Shown in pieces: positions 8,402 through 15,279 of a stretch of DNA of 64,000 nt. The notes below the pieces were generated by a model. The model did no database searches. It saw only the letters and a program-made list of their open reading frames with translations, and was not told the DNA's origin. Position numbers and translations under genes: made by a program. The stretch's first letter is position 1. Every line of letters begins with the position of its first letter. Origin of the DNA: JAVVWB01 sp036652335 (lineage in GTDB: Bacteria; Synergistota; Synergistia; Synergistales; Synergistaceae); assembly GCA_036652335.1 (NCBI GenBank), contig JAVVWB010000002.1:116365-180364 (forward strand). Direction: 5' to 3'.

Positions 8402-9046
8402 TTGGAAAACAGAGAATTATTGATGACCTACGTACCGTTAGTGGACTTTTTGGCAGATGTATTAGGTGAGACATGTGAAGTGTTGCTCCATGATGTATCC
8501 ACGCCAGAGAGGTCAGTAATTGCAATAAGAAACGGATTTCACTCAGGTAGAAAAATTGGTAGTTCTCTTACAAATTTGGCTTTTAAAATCCATGAAGAGA
8601 AGAGTTATCAAAATAAAGATTTTATAACAAATTACACAGGTAAAACAAAAGGGAGGGACTTTGTTTCTTCTACTTTTTATATAAAGAATGATGGCGAATT
8701 GATTGGTATGTTATGTTTGAATTTTGATACTTCTCCTACGAGAGAGTTTCAAAATGCCGTAAATCAATTTTTGCAGAATTTCTGTACAGTGAAAGGTCAG
8801 CAAAGTGAAGAGGAACATATAACAGAAGACCTTGATTCCTCTATTACTTCAATAGCTGATTCAATAATTACAAAGAAAATAAAAGAGATTTGCACAAAGC
8901 CAGAAAGAATGACTATGAAAGAGAAAATTTCTCTTGTAAAAACATTAAATGAGCAAGGTGCTTTGAATGTAAAAGGTGCTATCTCTCTCATTGCAAAAAA
9001 ACTTAAAATATCTGAAGCAACAGTGTATAGATATTTAAAAAAATAA
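8402..9046 (+). CDS. YheO-type PAS/HTH transcriptional regulator
   Basis: 214 residues. The N-terminal YheO-like PAS domain (about 5-125; LVDFLADVLGETCEVLLHD, later GELIGMLCLNFD) is followed by a C-terminal DauR-type helix-turn-helix (about 165-214; KGAISLIAKKLKISEATVYR). Members regulate amino-acid catabolic genes (DauR for D-arginine, for example). It is divergent from the NhaC/desulfidase operon, its probable target, with a dyad between them. The start is TTG at 8402 with AAGGGGA about eight bases upstream. A later ATG at 8423 lacks a ribosome site. Confidence 0.88.
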   Translation: MENRELLMTYVPLVDFLADVLGETCEVLLHDVSTPERSVIAIRNGFHSGRKIGSSLTNLAFKIHEEKSYQNKDFITNYTGKTKGRDFVSSTFYIKNDGELIGMLCLNFDTSPTREFQNAVNQFLQNFCTVKGQQSEEEHITEDLDSSITSIADSIITKKIKEICTKPERMTMKEKISLVKTLNEQGALNVKGAISLIAKKLKISEATVYRYLKK

Positions 9047-9146
9047 CAAAATTTCAAAAACAAATTTAATTTGCTAGAATATTTTCTTATGATATATGTC
9101 CAAGGGTTTTTAGGTTATAATAAACTTCATGTTTGGGGGTGGAAAG

Positions 9147-9701
9147 ATGTACAAAACAGAAGTTATAACTCGTACACTCAGTGTGAGTGATATGATGACT
9201 AGATACTATAAGCCAAATGTCTTTATAGAGGCATGTAAGTTTTGCCCTAGTTACGGTAAACTTTGGTCTTGTCCACCTGATCTTCCACCGACCACAGAGA
9301 TTTTAAAAGGATACAATACAGTAATTTTATCTGCGATAAAGGTTGTTTATACAACTTCAGATATAATTCTTTCTCGTACAATGAGTGTGGCAGAACGCAA
9401 TGAATTTAAGGACAATACTTATGGTGTTGTAAAAGCGACATTAAATGAAGCAATGCTAAATATAGAGAAGATAATTCCCAATTCACTCAGTGTGGCAGCA
9501 GGAGAGTGTAAAAGCTGTCCTTTTTGTACCAGACAGGAAAATAAACCCTGTCGCTTTCCTGAAAAGATGAGATATTCATTTTCTGCACTTGGCTTTGATA
9601 TAACAAATATGTCAAATGAAGTTATGAATTTAGAATTACTATGGAGCGACAAAGAATTACCTGAATATTTAACAGCTATTACGGCATTATTTATAAAGTA
9701 G
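9147..9701 (+). CDS. DUF2284 cysteine-rich metal-binding protein
   Basis: About 184 residues with two cysteine clusters, ACKFCPSYGKLWSCPP near residue 28 and CKSCPFCTRQENKPC near 125. These are diagnostic of DUF2284, a predicted metal-binding family common in anaerobes and methanogens with no assigned biochemical role. The ATG at 9147 is chosen because GGGGGTGG lies just upstream. The ATG at 9129 would translate that ribosome site into a glycine run. It lies 12 bp upstream of the acetyltransferase gene, probably as a two-gene operon. Confidence 0.85.
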   Translation: MYKTEVITRTLSVSDMMTRYYKPNVFIEACKFCPSYGKLWSCPPDLPPTTEILKGYNTVILSAIKVVYTTSDIILSRTMSVAERNEFKDNTYGVVKATLNEAMLNIEKIIPNSLSVAAGECKSCPFCTRQENKPCRFPEKMRYSFSALGFDITNMSNEVMNLELLWSDKELPEYLTAITALFIK

Positions 9702-9713
9702 GGAGCTATATTT

Positions 9714-10193
9714 ATGGAAATTAGAATAGAAGTTGCAAGAAAAGAAAATCTGGAAAATTACTACAAAATTTTTGACAACTCTGCTTTGTATGATCACTAT
9801 TTTAATGGTACAGAGCTTATCCATGAATGGATAGATGATTTTGTAGGCGAAGATAAAAACGAAGTTTACATAGCTTACTCATCTCACGGTGAAGCAATAG
9901 GGCTTATACACTTTACAATGGACGGAATGTGCGGTTTCCCTCATGTGTTTTTATTGGGAGTAAAGAAAGAGTTCAGAGGCATGGGAGTAGGACAGAAATT
10001 ATTGAATTTATTCTTTACTGTGGTAGAGAGTATCAATGCTCCTAATATGTATATAATGACAAGTACATTTAACGTAAGAGCATTTAAACTGTATCAGAAA
10101 ATGGGCTTTAAAAAAATAGGAATTATTCCCAGCTTCATTTTAAAAGATGTAAACGAATATTTGCTTGTTCGTCCCAATGGACGACATAAATAA
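9714..10193 (+). CDS. GNAT-family N-acetyltransferase
   Basis: 159 residues with the GNAT fold. The acetyl-CoA-binding motif A is LLGVKKEFRGMGVGQKLLNLF (about 81-101), followed by the NVRAFKLYQKMGFKKIG motif typical of the C-terminal part. The substrate (protein N-terminus, amine or small molecule) cannot be told. GGGAG precedes the ATG. It is co-directional with the DUF2284 gene 12 bp upstream and ended by the terminator at 10225-10262. Confidence 0.88.
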   Translation: MEIRIEVARKENLENYYKIFDNSALYDHYFNGTELIHEWIDDFVGEDKNEVYIAYSSHGEAIGLIHFTMDGMCGFPHVFLLGVKKEFRGMGVGQKLLNLFFTVVESINAPNMYIMTSTFNVRAFKLYQKMGFKKIGIIPSFILKDVNEYLLVRPNGRHK

Positions 10194-10224
10194 TAAATAT
10201 AATAATTACTTTTGCAAAATAAAT

Positions 10225-10266
10225 AATGGGCTTCTAACACACAATTGTGTAGGAAGCCCATTTTTT
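10225..10266. terminator. Intrinsic terminator between convergent genes
   Basis: Stem AATGGGCTTC (10225-10234) with GAAGCCCATT (10253-10262), inner pairing ACACA/TGTGT, then a T-run. It serves the acetyltransferase operon on the plus strand. Confidence 0.88.
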
Positions 10267-10283
10267 ATATTTAAAAATGGAAA

Positions 10284-10682
10284 CTATTTTGTTTTTTTAA
10301 AGCCTGTAATTGTTGCGAGAGCAATATTTTTGCCATTGCTATCTGTAATTTGTATCTCGTAAAAACATATAGTTCTGCCATTTTTTATGCACTTTGTTTC
10401 GGCATAGAGAATAGGCCCGACAGTGCCATTTATGTAATCAATTGACGCTGACAGTGAAACTGTAAATGGATTTTCTGTTGTAGTAGCGACTGCGAAAGCA
10501 AAGTCTGCTAAAGTAAAGATAGCACCACCCATAACCACACCTGCAGCGTTTAGATGACTTTCGTTTATCACCAAACTGCATTTTGCATAGTGTAAATCAA
10601 CATCTACTATTTCTGCCCCCGTTACTTTGCAAGCATAATTATCTTTTGAAAAAAGTTCTAATGCTTTTTCTTTGTAATTCAA
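10284..10682 (-). CDS. PaaI-type hotdog-fold thioesterase
   Basis: 132 residues of the hotdog thioesterase family. The conserved region AAGVVMGGAIFTLADFAFAVA (about 46-66) matches the HGG-type active-site helix of PaaI-like acyl-CoA thioesterases, with a G-G-A variant. A C-terminal strand region follows. It probably hydrolyses an acyl-CoA, with aryl-acyl substrates possible given the paaK-type genes elsewhere in the window. The start is TTG at 10682 with GGAGGAATATAT directly upstream, and no ATG competes. Confidence 0.82.
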   Translation of the reverse strand: MNYKEKALELFSKDNYACKVTGAEIVDVDLHYAKCSLVINESHLNAAGVVMGGAIFTLADFAFAVATTTENPFTVSLSASIDYINGTVGPILYAETKCIKNGRTICFYEIQITDSNGKNIALATITGFKKTK

Positions 10683-10749
10683 ATATATTCCTCCAAACAG
10701 ATATGAGAGTGAGATAAAAATTTATAAATTAAAATATCTTATATAATAT

Positions 10750-11139
10750 CTATTTTGTTATAGTGTTGATTATATTCTCAAGAAGTAGAGCAATCTTGTC
10801 TGTGACTTGATTATTTTTGATATTAAATTCCTCTGCTAGGTCATGGATATTTTGATATGAAAGAGTTGTATTCCCGTCTCTGTTTTGCCACACGGAAATC
10901 TTTAGTGGTAGAGCAATCGAGATAGCAGGATTTTCCTGCATAAGTTTCGTCCCTACTATAGGAGAGCCAAAAACGTAAACTGTATTAAAATCCAGTGAAA
11001 GAGAAACTTCATCTGCATTTTTCTTGTGGTCGAACTTTGCAAATATTGGAATGTTTCTTGTGGCTAAGTCATTTTCAAGCTTTTTTGAAACCTCTTCAGG
11101 TGTTAATAAAGATTGTATTTCTATAATCTTTTTTGTCAT
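10750..11139 (-). CDS. DUF302 domain protein
   Basis: 129-residue soluble protein matching the DUF302 pattern: LENDLATRNIPIFAKFDHKKNA, then VYVFGSPIVGTKLMQENPAISIALPLK split over the middle. DUF302 proteins are small and widespread, without a settled function. The ATG follows TTAAGGGGTGAATTGTC. It is about 67 bp upstream of the thioesterase gene in the same direction and may be co-transcribed. Confidence 0.8.
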   Translation of the reverse strand: MTKKIIEIQSLLTPEEVSKKLENDLATRNIPIFAKFDHKKNADEVSLSLDFNTVYVFGSPIVGTKLMQENPAISIALPLKISVWQNRDGNTTLSYQNIHDLAEEFNIKNNQVTDKIALLLENIINTITK

Positions 11140-11281
11140 GACAATTCACCCCTTAACTTTGTGAAGCAACTAATCTATTATAGTTTAAAATCCTAACTTA
11201 TTATCAAAATAGTTTTTCAGGGATAAGAGAAATTATGTGCTAACATATAAATTCGTTACCAAAAAACAACAGAGATGTAAC

Positions 11282-11325
11282 AAAAGAGATAAACATCGTT
11301 GATTTCTCTCTTTTATATTTTAATT
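11282..11325 (+). terminator. Orphan terminator-like hairpin upstream of radical SAM gene
   Basis: AAAAGAGA (11282-11289) pairs with TCTCTTTT (11307-11314), followed by a T-rich stretch. A smaller hairpin GTTAC...GTAAC (about 11256-11280) precedes it. No plus-strand gene ends here (the previous one has its own terminator at 10225), so this could be a leader attenuator or the end of a small RNA. Confidence 0.4.
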
Positions 11326-11338
11326 TGATTGATACTAA

Positions 11339-12178
11339 ATGAAAAATAAATCAAAATTTGAGGTGAAAATCATATTTAAAAAGAGATGTACAGCTTGTCC
11401 TCACAACTGCGACTTGGCTGATAATGAGGTGGGCTTATGTAATGCCAGAAAAAATATAAATGGAAAAGTAAAAGCAATAAATTATGGCAGGCTTACCGTA
11501 ATGTCATTAGACCCAGTGTCAAAATATATTGTAAACAATGGGTTCCATGACGCAAAGATACTTTCAATAGGTTCGTATGGGTGCAATATGAGATGTCTAT
11601 CTTGTGGAAGCCCCTCTATTGCAAAAGCTACATCAGAAAAAGCAAAAACAAGGTTAGTTAGGCCTGATGATCTTACAGAGGTAGCTTATAGCTTAAAGCC
11701 AAAAGGTAATATTGGAGTTGCTTTCACTCACAATGAACCTCTAATAGCTTACGAATACGTTCGAGATTGCGCAAAGACTCTCCATAAAAGGGGGATGAAA
11801 AGTATTGTAATGACCAATGGTTTTATATCTCTTCAAGCGCTAGAAGAAATAATGCCATGGACAGATGCGATAAGTGTTACATTAGATGGATTTTCGTCGT
11901 TAAATTATGAGAAACAGAATATAAATATAGAAAGAATTAAAAACTTCATAAAGAAAAGTTGTGAAAGCCTCTACACTGAAATAGAAGTAAGATTACCTCA
12001 AAACTCAAATGAAAGTGCAGAAGAAATTGAGACTTTTGCACGTTGGGTTGCTTCCATAGATAAAAATATCTATATTGGGATTAAGATGAAAAATGCAGAA
12101 GGAATAGAAAGAGAAAAAATTGATACCATCAGAGTTGCGTTAGAAAAGTACTTAAAAAATACAATAATAAAAAAATAA
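11339..12178 (+). CDS. Radical SAM enzyme, AmmeMemoRadiSam (AmmS/PflA-like) type
   Basis: 279 residues. An N-terminal Cys-rich segment (RCTACPHNCDLADNEVGLC) is followed by the radical SAM cluster motif GCNMRCLSCGS, with Cys at about 82, 86 and 89 (CxxxCxxC) for the [4Fe-4S]/SAM site. This arrangement fits the AmmeMemoRadiSam radical SAM family, related to pyruvate formate-lyase activases. The usual MEMO and AMMECR1 partners are not in this window. The ATG at 11339 has no ribosome site. A GAGGTG site lies further in, ahead of non-standard ATC/ATA codons at residues 11-12. It ends inside a perfect terminator. Confidence 0.8.
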   Translation: MKNKSKFEVKIIFKKRCTACPHNCDLADNEVGLCNARKNINGKVKAINYGRLTVMSLDPVSKYIVNNGFHDAKILSIGSYGCNMRCLSCGSPSIAKATSEKAKTRLVRPDDLTEVAYSLKPKGNIGVAFTHNEPLIAYEYVRDCAKTLHKRGMKSIVMTNGFISLQALEEIMPWTDAISVTLDGFSSLNYEKQNINIERIKNFIKKSCESLYTEIEVRLPQNSNESAEEIETFARWVASIDKNIYIGIKMKNAEGIEREKIDTIRVALEKYLKNTIIKK

Positions 12179-12213
12179 AGAAGAGTCACTATAACAAGTG
12201 ACTCTTCTTTATT
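12174..12213. terminator. Bidirectional intrinsic terminator, 17-bp perfect stem
   Basis: 12174-12190 pairs perfectly with 12197-12213 around loop ATAACA. The stem includes the stop codon of the radical SAM gene and touches the stop of thi4. It ends both convergent genes. Confidence 0.92.
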
Positions 12214-12990
12214 TTAATGACCGTAATTTAAAATCAAATCTGCAACTTTACGACCAGAAAGTAACATTCCACCGAAAATTGGTCCCATGCGAGGGCCACC
12301 AAAAACAGCATTAGCTGCCATACCTGTTACAAACATACCGGGATATACTTCTTTTGTGTTTTCGACAGTTAATGCTTCTGCTTTTTCACACCACAAAGAC
12401 TGCTCACCCTCAACTTTACCAGATGGAGTTAGAAGCTTCCCTGGAACTTTCTTCTCAGCCACACATACTATATTAGAATCATGACCTGTTGCATCTATTA
12501 CGAAATCAGAGCGAATTGCCAGAGGATCTACCATAAGCCCGGCTTTCTCTACTGTTCCCCAGTTAATAACCAGTCCTATAATTCTATCCTCCCTCATCAT
12601 TACATCTTCTGCTGTAATTCCGTTAAACACGGTAACTCCTGCTTGTGTTGCCTTTGATATAAGGGTAGAAACAGCTTCAACAGAGCTTGCTGTATAGTAA
12701 TTTTCCTCATACTTTTTCATATTTACGCCCAAATCGCTCAAAATTGGTGCGGCTTCTGATTGAACTACAATCTCATTAAAAAACATGCCGCCGGCCCACA
12801 TACCGCCACCTAAGCTAATATGTCTATCAATAAGAGCTACTTTTTTACCAGCTTTAGCCAAATAATACCCTGCAAGTAATCCAGATGGGCCTCCACCTAC
12901 AATTGCAACATCACTCTCTAAGTGGTCAAGTAACCTCTCTGTGTAACGTGTGATGATTGCTCTTGAAATAACTCTTTCGTCTAATACCAT
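12214..12990 (-). CDS. thi4: Thiazole synthase Thi4 (ADP-thiazole synthase, formerly 'ribose-1,5-bisphosphate isomerase')
   Basis: About 258 residues. An FAD/NAD-binding Rossmann motif (VAIVGGGPSGLLAGYYLAKA) and the C-terminal FVTGMAANAVFGGPRMGP are characteristic of Thi4, which makes the thiazole moiety of thiamine from NAD, glycine and sulfur. Yeast Thi4 donates sulfur from a Cys two residues before a conserved Asp-Pro. Archaeal sulfide-using forms have His there, and this protein reads AGLMVDPL, so Met. The ATG at 12990 follows AGGAGAG; the GTG at 12999 is too close to it. A TPP riboswitch and terminator lie upstream, so it is repressed by thiamine pyrophosphate. Monocistronic here. Confidence 0.92.
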   Translation of the reverse strand: MVLDERVISRAIITRYTERLLDHLESDVAIVGGGPSGLLAGYYLAKAGKKVALIDRHISLGGGMWAGGMFFNEIVVQSEAAPILSDLGVNMKKYEENYYTASSVEAVSTLISKATQAGVTVFNGITAEDVMMREDRIIGLVINWGTVEKAGLMVDPLAIRSDFVIDATGHDSNIVCVAEKKVPGKLLTPSGKVEGEQSLWCEKAEALTVENTKEVYPGMFVTGMAANAVFGGPRMGPIFGGMLLSGRKVADLILNYGH

Positions 12991-13033
12991 AACAAACACT
13001 CTCCTAAAATATGAAATTTAAGACAGGTGAGCA

Positions 13034-13064
13034 TAAAAAAAGCCGACTCCCTATGGAAGACGGC
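13034..13064 (-). terminator. Riboswitch-controlled terminator upstream of thi4
   Basis: On the minus strand, GCCGTCTTCC/GGGAGTCGGC forms a stem with one mismatch and one G-U pair (13042-13064), followed by seven Us. It lies between the TPP aptamer and the thi4 start, as expected for transcriptional control. Confidence 0.85.
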
Positions 13065-13102
13065 ATAATAACAAAGATTTACACAATATAAAAAGTGTAT
13101 AA

Positions 13103-13222
13103 CCGAACTTCCTTCGCCGGTATTACCCGGTACCGCATAAGCGATAGCACAATGTGCTCAGGTGTTAGGGTCTACAGCTGTATAACTGTACTCTCAGCTT
13201 CATCTAAGAAGCTCCCCTGTCT
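13103..13222 (-). ncRNA. TPP riboswitch (THI element)
   Basis: The minus-strand sequence carries the conserved aptamer elements in order: GACAGGGGAGC at the 5' side, GAAGCTGAGAGT, GACCCTAACACCTGA, then the GCGGTACCGGGTAATACCGGCGAAGGAAG portion given here as positions 13111-13140. These match the THI box that binds thiamine pyrophosphate. It lies directly upstream of thi4, with an intrinsic terminator following. Confidence 0.93.
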
Positions 13223-13233
13223 TATAGTAAGTC

Positions 13234-13242
13234 ATTATAACA
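13234..13242 (-). promoter_or_regulatory. Extended -10 promoter for the TPP riboswitch/thi4 transcript
   Basis: Minus-strand TGTTATAAT (TG-N-TATAAT) places the start of transcription about at the first base of the riboswitch. No good -35 is visible, as is usual for extended -10 promoters. Confidence 0.6.
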
Positions 13243-13285
13243 TTATTAATTTATTTGTATATAAATATATAAAGCATTTACATTA

Positions 13286-13314
13286 TTGAAGAATAAAGGA
13301 AAATAACATATAAT
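13286..13314 (+). promoter_or_regulatory. Sigma-70-type promoter for the PAS hybrid kinase gene
   Basis: TTGAAG (13286-13291), 17-bp spacer, TATAAT (13309-13314), about 49 bases upstream of the TTG start. Confidence 0.6.
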
Positions 13315-13362
13315 AAATATGACTCAATCTTTAACAGCTTAACAAAATAAGGATGTGTAATA

Positions 13363-15186
13363 TTGTTACACTTTAATACGCCTGCAGAAGAACTTACAAG
13401 AGACTTTTTGTTAAAATTTTTTAGCAAAAAGATAGAAACTCTTTTGCCGTTTTTATGTTGTGATGTACATTTTTACTATAACAAAAAAGGCGAAATTACA
13501 GGAAGAGATAACCTTACTCAATTTATACAAGAAACTTTCCAAAGAGAATATTCACAGATAAAAATAAAATCCATAAAAATAAAAAACATAGCAAAGAGCG
13601 TGGAAGACGTCTTTGCTATTGTCGATTTCTACGATAAAAATTTACTTCAAGAAATATCCTTTGCTGTAACTCTTATCCTAACTAAAGAAACTGATACCTA
13701 CCAAATAAAAGATATCCATATGTCAGAGATAAATAATAAAAACGGGACACAATTCGCTTTATTAACTCAATTCACAGAAGAAAATGATACGGCAACTTTA
13801 ACCCCAAGAGAAAGTGTAAACGAAGAAACAAATGAACACGAAAATAGATACCTACCAAAATATAGAAATCTCTTAAACCGTATCCCATGTGGATTGGTAA
13901 TATTGTGTTCGGATGCCCAAAACAACATAACCCCAATGTATTTTAGTGATAAATTTTACGATATTTTCCCAAATTCAAAAAAAGATTTTAAAGAAATGAG
14001 TGACTTTAATCGCATAATTGGAGTTCATTCCAGTGATTTAGAAAAAGTAAATAGTTTAAAAGAATATATATTGAACTCAGATAAAGATGAGGATTTTGTG
14101 TCAGGTTCTTACCGTTTTTGTGGTGAGACTGATATTTACAAATGGTTAAGCATATCAATTTACATGGAAAAAATTGCAAACGGTGACAAACTTATCTACC
14201 TAGCATATTTGGATGTAGATGAACAAGTAAATATGCGTGAAGAAATTATGTTTATATACGACAACATCCCGGCAGCGTTATACAGTTGCAAAATAGATGA
14301 AAACTGGAGCCTCATAAGAGCGAATAACAAATTCTATGAGATGTTAGGCTATACAAGAGACGACTTTGAACAGATGAACAATGAATATACAAAAGTAATA
14401 CATAAAGACGACCAAGAAAGAATTTCTATTTCTATCCAAGAGTGCTTACAAACAAATAAAAAAGTTGTTGACCTAGAATACAGAGTTATATGCAAAAACA
14501 ACGAAATAAAATGGATATATGAGGTTTCTTCCATTATAAAAACAACAACTGGTCCTGCCTACACCTACAATGTATTTGTCGACATAACAGATAAAAAAGA
14601 AATAGAAAAAAAACTTGCAGACCAGCGAGAAAGAAATATCGTAATACTCAACCACTCAAACCTAGTATATTGGGAACACAACCTAAGAGAAAAGACAGCG
14701 ACATTTGCAGACAAAGCAATGTCTTGCTTTGGCGTGCCACATGAACTTGAGAATTACCCAACAAGCCTCTTTGAATCCGGTCATATTCATGAGGACGACA
14801 TACAGTCCTACAAAGATGCAATAGGTCGCATAGAAAAAGGTTCTAGAAAGGAAATATTTGAAATCAGAGTAAAAAAGACAGACGAACATGAATGGGGCTG
14901 GATGAAAATACTCTGTTCCAGTTTGGTTGACGAAAACGGTGAAGTCTATGAAGCCATATATACGGCAGAGGACATGACTGATGTAAAAGAGCTGGAAAAT
15001 CACTTCTTCTACATATTAGAACAAAATAATATCGTCTCATGGATTTATGACATTAAAGAAAAAACACTAACAATGCTTGCAAATGACAAATATACAGAGT
15101 TAAAAAAAGGAGAGACCTTAGCTTCTGTTCCTGAATCTCTCATAACGAGAGAAATATTTGATCCCTCATGTATAGATACAATATGA
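13363..15186 (+). pseudogene. Large PAS-domain hybrid histidine kinase, N-terminal part up to an in-frame TGA
   Basis: First 607 codons of a gene that continues in the same frame to 17376 after a single TGA (15184-15186). Residues about 1-125 look like a SnoaL/NTF2-like domain (NKKGEITGRDNLTQFIQE). At least three PAS-type sensor domains follow (about 165-280, 290-415, 425-540; for example RANNKFYEMLGYTRDDF). No membrane segment is seen. The start is TTG with AAGGATG upstream. Without the kinase half it could not signal. It could be a nonsense mutant, a sequencing error, or a read-through gene. Codons after the TGA stay coding-like (ELYKKIDNGAPSASAILKIW), so the break is recent or artificial. 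Confidence 0.8.
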
Positions 15187-15279
15187 GAACTATACAAAAA
15201 AATAGACAATGGTGCTCCATCAGCAAGTGCTATCCTAAAAATCTGGAACAGCAAAACTTCCTCTTGGAATTGGAGACAC

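Noticed and set aside
8157..8525. Minus-strand 122-codon ORF between NhaC and the regulator
   Set aside because: It overlaps the regulator start, has no ribosome site and is composed of AT-rich noise.
15184..15186. Selenocysteine codon at the TGA in the hybrid kinase
   Set aside because: The sequence right after the TGA forms no hairpin of SECIS type, and the context is a PAS linker where Sec is not expected.
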